From positions 1-32,402 of the IMG/VR virus record IMGVR_UViG_3300037246_001119: a stretch of DNA of 32,402 nucleotides; one strand, given 5' to 3'. The notes below the pieces were generated by a model. It searched no databases. It was given only the letters and a program-made list of their open reading frames with translations, and had not been told where the DNA came from. This document shows positions 15,522 through 23,268 of the stretch, in pieces; the stretch's first letter is position 1, and each line of letters starts with the position of its first letter. The translations under genes and the position numbers were made by a program. This DNA is from a virus.

Positions 15522-17779
15522 CGAGATCCGGTCTTAACGCTCAGTTGTTCCTCATCGAACAAGGGCTCAAACGGGTACAGCTCTATTTCGTTGTACATCG
15601 TTTCCTCGTTGTTTATCCCGCCGCCAGTATCAGCGTAGATAACGCTCAGAACAATAGCCGCCTTACTGAGAAGTACGCTCGCGCTTGCATATCGCAGCGT
15701 AATATCACTCACAAACACAACAGGCGTATCCCACGTTGCGCCCTGATCCTCGCTCTTGGTGTAGTAAAGATCGAAGGAAGTCGCGCTCATAAACACTTGA
15801 TGAATAACGCCGTGGCCGTCATGCACAAAAGCGTGAGAGTCACCATTGCCTAAAACAAACGGCTCGACGCCAGCAGTATCGGCATAGCCGGTGTCCAACA
15901 CAACGTCATTACTGCCATTGACCGTCGCCTGGCAATACACGCGCTCATCAGTAGTTGTTTCACGGAAGCTGGCCCACAGCATTCTGACGGTGCCATCATC
16001 GTCCCATGCAATCGGTGGTTCTCTGGCGCCGTTGCTTGCCGTTCCGGTATTAATGGCGTCGGTATCAACAGCACTCAACCCGTTCGACACCGGCTCCATC
16101 GTGCGCGCCTGCAGATCCGACGTTGCGGTATTCGGGTCTGGATCCGTCGCCGTTTGTCGCAGGAAAAAAATGTGCATATCATCGGTGAACGGATCTTTGA
16201 CAATGCCGGGGCTGACGTAATGAACGTCGCCAGCGGCATCGAGCGCGATTGGGCCGCCCCATGTGCCACCGGTACGCACGTTAGCATCGACGCGCTCCTT
16301 ATCACCGCCCATGTTGCGCCCGGTTTCGCCCCGGTACACCACGACAATATCACCATCGGATCGAACCGCAATTGAGCAGTGTGGCGCCGATGGGGGGTCG
16401 CCAGTAAGCAAGTCGATTTGTTCAGCAACTACACCCCACACTTCGGCGTCCATATCGAAGGTGTGATAGAGCACCTGAGCGGTCGCGTCACATGAGGCGA
16501 TGTGAATAAGATCACCGTCTTGTACACAATCCATAAATTGCAAATCAGTGGGATGATCAGGCTGGTTTCCAGCATCCAGTTGTTCCCACGGCGCTGGTAC
16601 ATACGGATCGCTCGACTTCAACGCAAGGATCATACTGGACTCAACGCCGACGCCTTCGGTCAAGAAAAAGTAATCGCCATCACTGGCCCGAAATATGGGC
16701 TGGTTGCCGGCGACGGTTTCGCCTTCAGCAACAATTCGGGTCGGCAAACGTGTGTGGTAAGTAAGGCGCATCTGCAGGAAGTCAACACTGACGTTGGCCG
16801 CTACACCAAGCGATTCCGCGCCAACAAAAAATCCAAAATCAGGATCTTGAACATCGGCTACGGTTACATAATCTTCAGCCCAACGATCATTAGCGTCACC
16901 AGACCCATCGGTTTGCGGGGTCGTGGTGATGAGGGCAAGGTCAATGTGTCTATTGACGGCAATACCGTCGCTATCATCGGCCAAGATCAGCAATACGGGA
17001 ATAAGACGAGAATCATTGACATCATCAAAATAATCACCGACTCGGATTTCTATGCCGTCAATGGTCGCGTTGTTCGGAATCTCGCTAAAATCGAAGTTGG
17101 TGGCCGCAAGCCCATTCGAGAAAGAAATGGCAGCGCCGAGAGCGACCGTAGCTTCATTGCCATCATCGGCTTTGACATTATCCGGATTTACCCAATTTAC
17201 TGAACCGCCGGCTACGGTTCGATTGCCAATCACGGTGCCGGGGAACTTCCAATCGGTTACGAGGACATAAAAAATCCGCATTTGCAGCGAGTCAACACTA
17301 AACACAGTGGCGCCCGCGCTGATTTGCGTAAACCCAACGAAGCATCCGAAGTCTGGATCTTGAATATCTGCAAGCGTCCAAGTTTCTCCCCACAACTCCG
17401 TTTGTAAAAGGTTTTCGTCCGTTTTTGGGAGCGTGGCTACAAGGCCGTATTCAATCCTATTATCATCGGCACCGTCAGTATTGTCTGCTTTGATAACTTT
17501 TACTGGAATCAATATAGGGTTATTGGCGCTAGTATCTACAGAATACCCACCAACCCGAACATGGATCCCTAAGATTTGGGCGTTGACTGGCAAATCACTA
17601 AAATCAAAATTAGATCCAGCCAAACCGCTCGTTTGGTCGCCTGCTCCAGTTAAGGTCGCGGTCGCAACATTACCGTCGTCCCTAGTCGCGTTATGCTCAT
17701 TCGACCAATCAGCGTCAGAACCAGCGATAGTACGATTGGCAACCATTGTGGCGGGAAACTTCCAATCGGAAACTAGCAT
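15518..17779 (-). CDS. Sialidase-like propeller tail protein with duplicated N-terminal domain
   Basis: A 753-residue protein coupled to the methyltransferase-like gene (TAATG). Residues about 4-171 and 175-341 are tandem copies of one beta domain. Both have DWKFP, N-R-T-(I/V)-A-G, DDGN-A-T, F-D-F-S, I-x-G-I-x-(V/I)-R-V-G, the QDPDFG(C/F)FVG block, and a final (S/F)LQMR(I/L) strand. Residues about 345-735 look like a six-bladed sialidase-type propeller (IVVVYRGETG, GGTWGGPIAL, MHIFFLRQ, VRMLWASFRE). There is one clear Asp-box at 676-683 (SEDQGATW), the S-x-D-x-G-x-x-W loop of sialidases and related propellers. No complete sialidase active site (arginine triad) can be confirmed by eye. A glycan-binding or receptor-binding tail protein is the best reading; enzymatic activity is unproven. 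Confidence 0.75.
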   Translation of the reverse strand: MLVSDWKFPATMVANRTIAGSDADWSNEHNATRDDGNVATATLTGAGDQTSGLAGSNFDFSDLPVNAQILGIHVRVGGYSVDTSANNPILIPVKVIKADNTDGADDNRIEYGLVATLPKTDENLLQTELWGETWTLADIQDPDFGCFVGFTQISAGATVFSVDSLQMRIFYVLVTDWKFPGTVIGNRTVAGGSVNWVNPDNVKADDGNEATVALGAAISFSNGLAATNFDFSEIPNNATIDGIEIRVGDYFDDVNDSRLIPVLLILADDSDGIAVNRHIDLALITTTPQTDGSGDANDRWAEDYVTVADVQDPDFGFFVGAESLGVAANVSVDFLQMRLTYHTRLPTRIVAEGETVAGNQPIFRASDGDYFFLTEGVGVESSMILALKSSDPYVPAPWEQLDAGNQPDHPTDLQFMDCVQDGDLIHIASCDATAQVLYHTFDMDAEVWGVVAEQIDLLTGDPPSAPHCSIAVRSDGDIVVVYRGETGRNMGGDKERVDANVRTGGTWGGPIALDAAGDVHYVSPGIVKDPFTDDMHIFFLRQTATDPDPNTATSDLQARTMEPVSNGLSAVDTDAINTGTASNGAREPPIAWDDDGTVRMLWASFRETTTDERVYCQATVNGSNDVVLDTGYADTAGVEPFVLGNGDSHAFVHDGHGVIHQVFMSATSFDLYYTKSEDQGATWDTPVVFVSDITLRYASASVLLSKAAIVLSVIYADTGGGINNEETMYNEIELYPFEPLFDEEQLSVKTGSR

Positions 17780-18477
17780 TACGGCACCAGATACCTTTGA
17801 CCATCGCGCGAGATAACCTCGGAACCGATAGCCAGTGTTTGCAGATCCGCTTGCGAGCGCGCGGCCGTACCACCGTAAATCCAGATCAGGCGTTGCGCGC
17901 CACCAAAACCGTTGCCCGCGTTTCTGGCGTTGACAATCTCCTGATCGGTCATGCTGTCATCCACGATATCTTCATAGATCACGACCGAGGGCCAGTTGCC
18001 ACCGAGCGCGGCGCGAATGTCTTGGCGCAGGGCATTGGTGGACATATCGTTTAGCAACACAAGGATGTCGGCGCGCGGCTGCGCGTCGTAGATATGCCCC
18101 ATGAGTTCAAGACCGCGACCACTATCCGGATCCAGACCCACCAGCGTAATTTGTGCGCGTAGCTCGGTTTCCTCGGTGCCGGTTTGTTCGGCGGCGATGT
18201 AGTCCGAGATATCAATGCCAACGGTGGTGGCTGACGTTTCGGCAATGAAGGCGTCCAAGCCCCAACCAAAGCCAGCGCCAACGAGACAAACGTGCTCGGT
18301 GGATGCAATGTTTAGGATCGGTGCGAGCCTAGCCCACATCGCCGCCAGAACTGGCTTCATCGCCCATCGGTGATAATGCACCTTGACTTCACGCCGCCCG
18401 CTCGGGTGGCCGCCGAAATTGCGCTCCACGCGCCAGCGGTAGGCCTCATCGTATTGGGCTTTTGTCCAGCCCGCCAT
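17779..18477 (-). CDS. SAM-dependent methyltransferase-like protein
   Basis: A 232-residue protein. The open frame extends upstream, but ATG 18477 overlaps the stop of the preceding LamG gene by one base (TGATG), matching the coupling seen across this operon, so that start is chosen. Residues 63-73 (VCLVGAGFGWG) are a class I Rossmann motif I for S-adenosylmethionine binding. TTVGIDIS at 85-91 ends beta-2 with the expected acidic Asp89 for the ribose. Later strands ADILVLLND and PSVVIYEDIVDD continue the alternating fold, and the N-terminal HYHRWAMKPVLAAMWARL is helical. There is no DPPY-type catalytic motif, so DNA methylation is not indicated. Such genes occur among virion genes of several phages. 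The substrate here is unknown; with the neighbouring oxygenase it suggests virion protein modification. Confidence 0.65.
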   Translation of the reverse strand: MAGWTKAQYDEAYRWRVERNFGGHPSGRREVKVHYHRWAMKPVLAAMWARLAPILNIASTEHVCLVGAGFGWGLDAFIAETSATTVGIDISDYIAAEQTGTEETELRAQITLVGLDPDSGRGLELMGHIYDAQPRADILVLLNDMSTNALRQDIRAALGGNWPSVVIYEDIVDDSMTDQEIVNARNAGNGFGGAQRLIWIYGGTAARSQADLQTLAIGSEVISRDGQRYLVP

Positions 18478-19511
18478 CAGGACTGTATCCTGTAGCCGGC
18501 CTCCATCGCGTTTACTTCCGCGGTTGACCACGGATTCGCGTCGGTTGGATGATCCTCGAACACGGCAATTTCATACGCATACGCAGGATCAAAGCTCGGT
18601 GCAAAATCAGCACTCTGGCCCTCGGTGACGCCATCGTGCGCCTTTAAGCGAACATCGCGCGCGCCCGAGTTTTCAAGTCGAAACATGCCATTGACTTGTA
18701 CCGCGAATACGGTCGAGGGAATGTTGACCAGATTATCCATTGCAAAGCGATCATCGTCATCCACCACTCCCGATGAATTGAAAGTCGTATCATCATCCGG
18801 CGTGGCTTCGTCAACATTTTCCTGATTTGCACCGGCCGAAGGCGTCCATTGTGCCTCGGCGCCCACGCCGCTCGGATTGAGCGTTTCTACAATCGAATCC
18901 CCGAGCCTGGCATTGCCCGGAGCAGTGCCAAGCTCATCGAGGAAGTACATATCATCGAAGTAGAAGGGGCCGCCGGCAGCGTTCGTCCAGCCGCTGAAGC
19001 GTATCTGATCGACCTCGCCGGCAATGCCGGTATTGCGGGTATCGGCCGGGCCGTAATCAATCCAGCCACCTTTCTTGCCGTTGACAAATACTTCGATGGT
19101 GCCGACCGAATCATCAATGAAAAATCTGCATTCGAGGTAGTGCCAGATGCCGGGCGTAATGGACTTGACCGAGACTTGTCGATCTATGGTGCCGTGTTCC
19201 AGCAGCAGGCGATTGGACGTATCAAGGTTGAGCGACACATGGCCGCTACTGCCAGCGCCCGTTTCATCCAAGCGAAAGATTTCAACCTCAGTGTTGGGGG
19301 TGTTGTCGTGCTTGAAGCCGAAACCAAGCACACCGGGATTGGTGGTTGGCACATCAAGAGTTAGCGTATCGGACGAACCCAGAGAAATTGAACTACCGGA
19401 CGGATCGCGCCCGGCCTGCAGGAAATTCGGCGTACCAGTACGGCCCCAAATGCCGGCAAAGTCCGTCAGTTTGGCGTAATTCTCAAAACCCTCGACAAAT
19501 AAGATGGTCAC
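18477..19511 (-). CDS. LamG/concanavalin-like virion protein (paralog B)
   Basis: A 344-residue protein with a GTG start at 19511, overlapping the previous stop (GTGA) and preceded by GAGG seven bases upstream. It opens LFVEGFENYAKLTDF, then shows jelly-roll strands (GVLGFGFKHDN, VEIFRLDETG, HVSLNLDTSNRLLLEHG, WHYLECRFFIDDSVGTIEVFVNGKK, VDQIRFSG, FYFDDMYFLDELG). In the LamG/concanavalin family W-x-x-(L/V)-E-(C/I)-x-(F/V) followed by VxVNG is typical. The C-terminal domain (PDDDTTFNSSGVVDDDDRFAMDNL, then AYEIAVFEDHPTDANPWSTAEVNAMEAGYRI) matches paralog A at 4320-5393. Two copies in one virion could decorate different places or bind different glycans. Function beyond structural or adhesive role is inferred. 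Confidence 0.8.
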   Translation of the reverse strand: MTILFVEGFENYAKLTDFAGIWGRTGTPNFLQAGRDPSGSSISLGSSDTLTLDVPTTNPGVLGFGFKHDNTPNTEVEIFRLDETGAGSSGHVSLNLDTSNRLLLEHGTIDRQVSVKSITPGIWHYLECRFFIDDSVGTIEVFVNGKKGGWIDYGPADTRNTGIAGEVDQIRFSGWTNAAGGPFYFDDMYFLDELGTAPGNARLGDSIVETLNPSGVGAEAQWTPSAGANQENVDEATPDDDTTFNSSGVVDDDDRFAMDNLVNIPSTVFAVQVNGMFRLENSGARDVRLKAHDGVTEGQSADFAPSFDPAYAYEIAVFEDHPTDANPWSTAEVNAMEAGYRIQS

Positions 19512-19882
19512 GAACTGTCCTCAAAGCGCGAGCATTTGAGCTTAATCCATCGTTCCTTGGCCTTTTCCAGATCACGATTGAGTTTCACCTTTTCGGCGTT
19601 TGTTTGTGCGTCCAGCAGAGACAGTTGGATATCAATGATTTCTTCGTCCAGCTCGTCGCACTTCCACTCGTCCTGGTTATCGTCTTGGCCGCTTTTCAGA
19701 TCTTTAAGCAGATCGTAGATCTCACTGGTCTGCTGCGTGGTCAACACGCCCAAGTGCTGCAAGCGGTATTCCTTCTGGAACACCCACCCGTAGTCGTTCC
19801 AGAACGCGACGGTAGCAGTGGCCGCGCCCGCAATCCCACCAATCGTCAGTAATATCGCGACCGCGCCGAGTTTGTGTTTCAT
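19508..19882 (-). CDS. Membrane-anchored coiled-coil protein (spanin-like candidate)
   Basis: A 124-residue protein from ATG 19882; a TTG at 19891 directly after the previous stop is a weaker choice. Residues 5-28 (LGAVAILLTIGG through TVAFW) form one hydrophobic segment preceded by basic residues, fitting an N-terminal signal anchor with the rest outside. Residues 70-118 are a strongly charged helical hairpin or coiled coil (WKCDELDEEIIDIQLSLLDAQ, then RDLEKAKERWIKLKC) bracketed by Cys75 and Cys117, which could form a disulfide. That layout (N-terminal membrane anchor, periplasmic coiled coil) is what an inner-membrane spanin has, but no lipoprotein partner overlaps it and it lies in the tail region. 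It might instead be a virion or assembly membrane protein. No family recognised. Confidence 0.65.
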   Translation of the reverse strand: MKHKLGAVAILLTIGGIAGAATATVAFWNDYGWVFQKEYRLQHLGVLTTQQTSEIYDLLKDLKSGQDDNQDEWKCDELDEEIIDIQLSLLDAQTNAEKVKLNRDLEKAKERWIKLKCSRFEDSS

Positions 19883-19891
19883 GCCAACCAA

Positions 19892-20179
19892 CTACAGTCC
19901 GAGTACGTGCATATCCGCAGCGGTAGGATTGAGCGCACCGGCCGTTGGATTGACTATGCGAACCAGTAGCACATCGTCAACCTCGCAAAAGATCGGGTTC
20001 TGAATCAACAGGCCAGCATTGAGGTCGGCGTTAGCCATTGCCACCAAATACATATTACCGGCCTGTACGCCCGGCACGGCAAGGCTGGTCGTGGTGGTGG
20101 TGATGGTCGCATTACTGTCAAGATCGGCGCTGATCGTTTTAACGAGGGTAGCGTTTATGGTTTGTCGGAACTTAGGCAT
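19892..20179 (-). CDS. Small beta virion protein, decoration-like
   Basis: A 95-residue protein with ATG 20179 and a strong AGGAG six bases upstream, overlapping the stop of the previous gene. The sequence is nearly all short beta strands with small residues: TINATLVKTISADLDSNATITTTTTSLAVPGVQAGNMYLVAMANADLNAGLLIQN, then VDDVLLVRIVNPTAGALNPTAADMHVLGL. The ending (v.r.vNpTagalnP.a..) is typical of small head-decoration or tail-completion proteins in environmental phages, in my recollection. No cysteine motif apart from a single Cys, no membrane segment. It sits between the adaptor-like gene and the membrane coiled-coil gene. Role inferred as structural. Confidence 0.65.
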   Translation of the reverse strand: MPKFRQTINATLVKTISADLDSNATITTTTTSLAVPGVQAGNMYLVAMANADLNAGLLIQNPIFCEVDDVLLVRIVNPTAGALNPTAADMHVLGL

Positions 20180-20188
20180 TGGTGTCTC

Positions 20189-20965
20189 CTAGAAAAAGTT
20201 TGTGGTAACGCGGCGTCCTAATTTATGTTCTCTGCGCCTTAATGCTTCAAGATCAGCAGAAGGGCGCTCGCCAATCCGCTCATCAAACAGACCTTTGTGT
20301 ATGCCTGCAAGGTCAGGGTTCTCAGTCTCGGCATCGCGTTTCAGGTAGGCGCGAAACATCATCCAATCGAGCATATCGTATTGATACTCGTCACGGACTT
20401 CCAGTAGCGTGTGTCGTAGCGGCCAAGACAGCCTGTTTATCGGCAACCGGTAGGTGGTCAGGTGAAGGGTGCCAGCCACACTTGGAACTCGCCAGAGTCT
20501 AAATTGTTTTTCTTCGGTGAACTCGACAAAGAACTCGACAATGCCCTGTCCGGTCGCATTGCCCTCAAGATCCCACTCGCGGTGGTGATCGTCCATCCAG
20601 CGCGGCGTTTTCTTGATAACAACATATTCGTCGGCGGTCGCATCCTCAACAAATTTCATGCGGTCGATTTTAAGAATGCGTTTGTCGTAGGTGTAGGACT
20701 GTACCCCGGCGGTCACGGTAATGTGATTGATGGCAACGCTTGTGTGCTGATCTAGGATGCCGCCAATGCGGCGCACTACTTCGGTTTGCGCCTCGTCGGC
20801 GTACTGGCAGATCTCGTCGTTTTTCCACAGCAATCCAGAATCGTCGTTTGTCCACGGTTTTGAATCATCGACAATATCACCGGGCAAATCATCGACGCGC
20901 TGGCGAAATAGCGTGGCGAGCTGCTCAAGTGTTAAGGGTGGTTTCAGTTCGCCTGTGAGCGCCAT
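20189..20965 (-). CDS. Phage adaptor/connector-like protein
   Basis: A 258-residue protein. The open frame includes a TTG at 20968, but ATG 20965, with GGAG six bases upstream, is the better start; it begins three bases after the previous stop. After an N-terminal helix (LTLEQLATLFRQRVDDLPGD) it has the sequence LLWKNDEICQYADEAQTEVVRRIGGILDQ, a beta pair (INHITVTAGVQSYTYDKRILKIDRM), a longer beta region (FFVEFTEEKQFRLWRVPSVAGTLHLTTYRLP) and a C-terminal helical part (DEYQYDMLDWMMFRAYLKRDAETENPDLA). The order LW.(N/D).Ei..Y..eA......r, then itv.aG...Y.l......i......, is that of phage adaptor or head-completion proteins that sit below the portal. The gene position after the capsid genes supports it. 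Family name not confirmed. Confidence 0.65.
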   Translation of the reverse strand: MALTGELKPPLTLEQLATLFRQRVDDLPGDIVDDSKPWTNDDSGLLWKNDEICQYADEAQTEVVRRIGGILDQHTSVAINHITVTAGVQSYTYDKRILKIDRMKFVEDATADEYVVIKKTPRWMDDHHREWDLEGNATGQGIVEFFVEFTEEKQFRLWRVPSVAGTLHLTTYRLPINRLSWPLRHTLLEVRDEYQYDMLDWMMFRAYLKRDAETENPDLAGIHKGLFDERIGERPSADLEALRRREHKLGRRVTTNFF

Positions 20966-20968
20966 CAA

Positions 20969-21544
20969 CTACTCCATCTGAATTTCTAGTTTCTCCCCTG
21001 AGACTTCTTCAACCGGAGCCAATACTGTTAAAAGCTCGGATCGCCGTTGGCCTTTTGATTCTCCGATGAGCAGTAGATCAACCTCGGATGCGTTCAGGCC
21101 CGCCACTGCTTTTACAATATCATGGACGGACTTATCGAGCATATCCTGTACCCATTCGGCCTGCAGGCGTCGCGCGACTTCCAGCGGATCCGATACAAAC
21201 GGTTTGGAATCGCGGTGGCCCAGATCGTCGCCCGCATCGAGCAGCACGGTTTCGACCGCGGGTTGGCCGCCGGTCGCAAAACTCTGGCCCTCTGGCGCCA
21301 CTCTGGGCGGCTTGCCAAATTCGTTGTAGGCCTCGGCAATCGAGAGATAGCGCTCGATGGCGCGCGGATCATCGACCACGCATACGTGCGCGAGCGAATC
21401 GCCGCCATTGGTGACTAAATCGGGTTGCGGTCGGAACCAGTAGCTCTTTCCAAAGACTCTGGATTTACTGCCATCGTCAAGGTCTTTGCGACCAACACGT
21501 TTATTAGGCCGTGCATCACGGCGCTGTCTGCACTCAATCAGCAT
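20969..21544 (-). CDS. Conserved-type head-region protein, unknown function
   Basis: A 191-residue protein; ATG 21544 follows a very strong GGGGAGGG seven bases upstream. The N-terminus is basic (ECRQRRDARPNKRVGRKDLDDGSKSRV), then YWFRPQPDLVTNGGDSLAHVCVVDDPRAIERYLSIAEAYNEFG. This is a compact domain with the pattern (Y.F.P......HV..V.D......(L)(S/L)I..aY) that I recall from short proteins located between capsid and adaptor genes in similar phages. Helical segments follow (PLEVARRLQAEWVQDMLDKSVHDIVKAVAGLN), then SEVDLLLIGESKGQRRSELLTVL. It lies after the UUCG-loop hairpin and may be the first gene of the tail-ward transcript segment. No catalytic motif seen. Confidence 0.65.
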   Translation of the reverse strand: MLIECRQRRDARPNKRVGRKDLDDGSKSRVFGKSYWFRPQPDLVTNGGDSLAHVCVVDDPRAIERYLSIAEAYNEFGKPPRVAPEGQSFATGGQPAVETVLLDAGDDLGHRDSKPFVSDPLEVARRLQAEWVQDMLDKSVHDIVKAVAGLNASEVDLLLIGESKGQRRSELLTVLAPVEEVSGEKLEIQME

Positions 21545-21571
21545 TACGTTGCCCTCCCCAGGCTAATAAGC

Positions 21572-21591
21572 GCCCGCCCCGAAGGGCGGGC
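21572..21591 (-). terminator. Stable UUCG-loop hairpin after the decoration gene
   Basis: On the minus strand the sequence is GCCCGCCCTTCGGGGCGGGC: a perfect eight-pair stem closing an ultra-stable C(UUCG)G tetraloop. It lies 12 bases after the stop of the 160-aa decoration-like gene and ahead of the next ribosome binding site. No U-tract follows (GCTTATTAG), so this is not a classical Rho-independent terminator. It may attenuate transcription or protect the 3' end of highly expressed capsid mRNA. Confidence 0.7.
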
Positions 21592-21603
21592 CACTCATGG
21601 ATT

Positions 21604-22086
21604 TTAAGCGTTTCCGTCGAACTGCGAACCGAGTTCAGGCCGTGAGGTCAGAGTCAGCCCAAGCGTACCGACAAGGCCGGTCGTTGATACTGTCTCCATC
21701 GTCACGACAATGAACCTGTCGTAGTTCTGTGCGGCAAGACCGACCGCAGCAAACGACATCACGTTCTGCCGGTTTGCTGCTGTCTGAACGTCAACCGCCG
21801 TGGCGAACAACGTCAGATCCGTGGTATCGGCAGGATCCTGAATCGAATCCTCGATGCCAATATTAATCGCTCCGGCTGTAACACCGTCCAGATCGTCATT
21901 GTCCAGCACCAGATCAACGATCCTGTGCTGCGCCGGCAGTTTGACAACTCGCAGTTGCAGAGTCGCATCTTCCGAATCCGTTGCGAGTAGATCATAACTG
22001 CCGCGAACGACAGATACCTGTCCAGCTTGAGCCGTTTGAACCGCAGGGCCGCTATTGGAACCTAATACACTTGATTTGGTAGCCAT
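21604..22086 (-). CDS. Capsid decoration-like protein
   Basis: A 160-residue protein directly after the major capsid gene (12-base gap), with ATG 22086 and GGAGGACGAA upstream. It is a beta-rich small protein: VSVVRGSYDLLATDSEDATLQLRVVKLPAQHRIVDLVLDNDDLDGV, INIGIEDSIQDP, a middle with TAANRQNVMSFAAVGLAAQNYDRFIVVTMETVSTTGLVGTLGLTLTSRPE. The lp...rivd......dLD........vGi......p pattern is commonly seen in proteins encoded next to N4-gp56-type capsid genes, which stabilise or decorate the head. No enzyme motif. The structural role is inferred from position and composition; the strong ribosome site suits a highly produced protein. Confidence 0.7.
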   Translation of the reverse strand: MATKSSVLGSNSGPAVQTAQAGQVSVVRGSYDLLATDSEDATLQLRVVKLPAQHRIVDLVLDNDDLDGVTAGAINIGIEDSIQDPADTTDLTLFATAVDVQTAANRQNVMSFAAVGLAAQNYDRFIVVTMETVSTTGLVGTLGLTLTSRPELGSQFDGNA

Positions 22087-22098
22087 TTCGTCCTCCGA

Positions 22099-23226
22099 TT
22101 AAGTGACAGGCGCCGGATCAGCAGCAGCGGTATCAACCGCCAAGATGCCAAAGTCCTTCGCTGTGCCTTCGATGGTAAACCTCGTTTTCTTCAACCCGTA
22201 GATTGAAGAAGTCGATATTACCACCTGATTACCGTTATCGCGGCTTTCTTCGTGCCAATCGAAACGGAGCCCGGTGCCTGGTGAGCCAAACGCGACCACG
22301 CCAGCTTGTGCGCCCATGAACAGGCCTCTGGCAGCAGCGACATCGGTGCCAGCACCATAGTCGGTGAAACGCAGAACGCCTTTATGGCTCTGGAGTACTA
22401 CGTTGTTGTGCATCCCAAGGCCGCCCTTGAAGATCGGAGACTTACGACCTTCTGCGGTGGCCGCGGCCTTCTGGATTTCGAGCCAGTTGGACGCGCCAGC
22501 AGCGGTCCTCAGATCGAACTCCTGCCAAGGGCTCATCAACAGAACGTAGTGTTCCTCACCGTCGATCATAATGGGTTGAATCTGCGGTGTGCCTTGCGTA
22601 CCGCCACCCATCATTACTGCTCGGGTTTTCGCCCGGTCAATAACATCGGTGTCCATGATGTCGGCTGCGTCGATGGTGGCCTTGGAAGTGGCGTCACCGC
22701 CATAAAGCCTGTGGTCTGCGTCCGGAGTCTGCAGCGGGTTGTTGGCAAATCCGGCGTAGGTGGTTGGGAAAATGAACTCGGTGTTCTCGCCGCGTTCGCC
22801 GGAAAGGTAGATGAAGAACAACTCATCGAATACCCGGCCCCACCACTCGGACTGTCTGCGACGAGAGATCCGGCGCAAGTCGTGAATGGTGCGTTTCCGC
22901 GTCATGCGACCACCTACATTGACACCGCCTCGCATTTGGTCAATGTAAACCTGGTCGGTATAGAACTTGAGATCTTCTTCGGTGCCTTCCTGAACGTCAT
23001 CGCCTTCAATCGGTTGCTGCCGAAGCTGCATGATCAGATCAAAGGTGATTTGCTCGCCCGCGTCATTCTCAAGCTCCGGAAGCATCTGAATCGGCATCCC
23101 ACTTTCGGGGCCAACTCCCATGAACTTGCGATTGAAATAACTGATACGAGCTGTATCGACGGCCAGAAACGCACTGAATCGCTTAACTGCTTTCGGATCA
23201 TTCAATCCGATGATTGTGCGCGCCAT
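22099..23226 (-). CDS. Major capsid protein, N4-gp56-type
   Basis: A 375-residue protein from ATG 23226 with CCGGAGGTAG upstream. The N-terminal 40 residues lead into MPIQMLPELENDAGEQITFDLIMQLRQQPIEGDDVQEGTEEDLKFYTDQVYIDQMRGGVNVGGRMTRKRT. This D.G..i.f.....l...pi.G......g.e..l......v.idq.r..v....m..kRt....R......L..w pattern is characteristic of the N4-gp56/DUF4043 family of HK97-fold capsid proteins. Later segments (HYVLLMSPWQEFDLRT, WLEIQKAAA, PIFKGGLGMHNNVVLQSHKGVLRF, FGSPGTGLRFDWHEESRDNGNQVVISTSSIYGLKKTRF) match its P-domain and A-domain order. The length is in the normal range. It lies after scaffold and CsrA-like genes and before the decoration gene. Confidence 0.9.
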   Translation of the reverse strand: MARTIIGLNDPKAVKRFSAFLAVDTARISYFNRKFMGVGPESGMPIQMLPELENDAGEQITFDLIMQLRQQPIEGDDVQEGTEEDLKFYTDQVYIDQMRGGVNVGGRMTRKRTIHDLRRISRRRQSEWWGRVFDELFFIYLSGERGENTEFIFPTTYAGFANNPLQTPDADHRLYGGDATSKATIDAADIMDTDVIDRAKTRAVMMGGGTQGTPQIQPIMIDGEEHYVLLMSPWQEFDLRTAAGASNWLEIQKAAATAEGRKSPIFKGGLGMHNNVVLQSHKGVLRFTDYGAGTDVAAARGLFMGAQAGVVAFGSPGTGLRFDWHEESRDNGNQVVISTSSIYGLKKTRFTIEGTAKDFGILAVDTAAADPAPVT

Positions 23227-23232
23227 GAGTAA

Positions 23233-23268
23233 CTACCTCCGGTGATTTAGGAGAGTCCGGTCACTCAT
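23233..23268 (-). other. Possible 11-residue leader ORF ahead of capsid gene
   Basis: ATG 23268 sits in the loop of stem-loop copy B and opens MSDRTLLNHRR then TAG, ending six bases before the capsid ATG. It has no ribosome binding site of its own. It shares its first four codons with the frame at copy A because the two copies are identical in DNA. Translation is doubtful. Confidence 0.2.

Noticed and set aside
16502-17203. Plus-strand frame of 233 codons opposite the sialidase-like gene
   Set aside because: The minus-strand protein shows an internal duplication and an Asp-box; the plus frame has no such signals.
21572-21591. Classical Rho-independent terminator
   Set aside because: The stem is perfect but the required U-tract is absent on both strands.
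22306-23232. Long plus-strand open frame (308 codons) opposite the capsid gene
   Set aside because: The minus strand encodes a clear N4-gp56-type capsid protein; the plus frame is a shadow with no ribosome site or domain.
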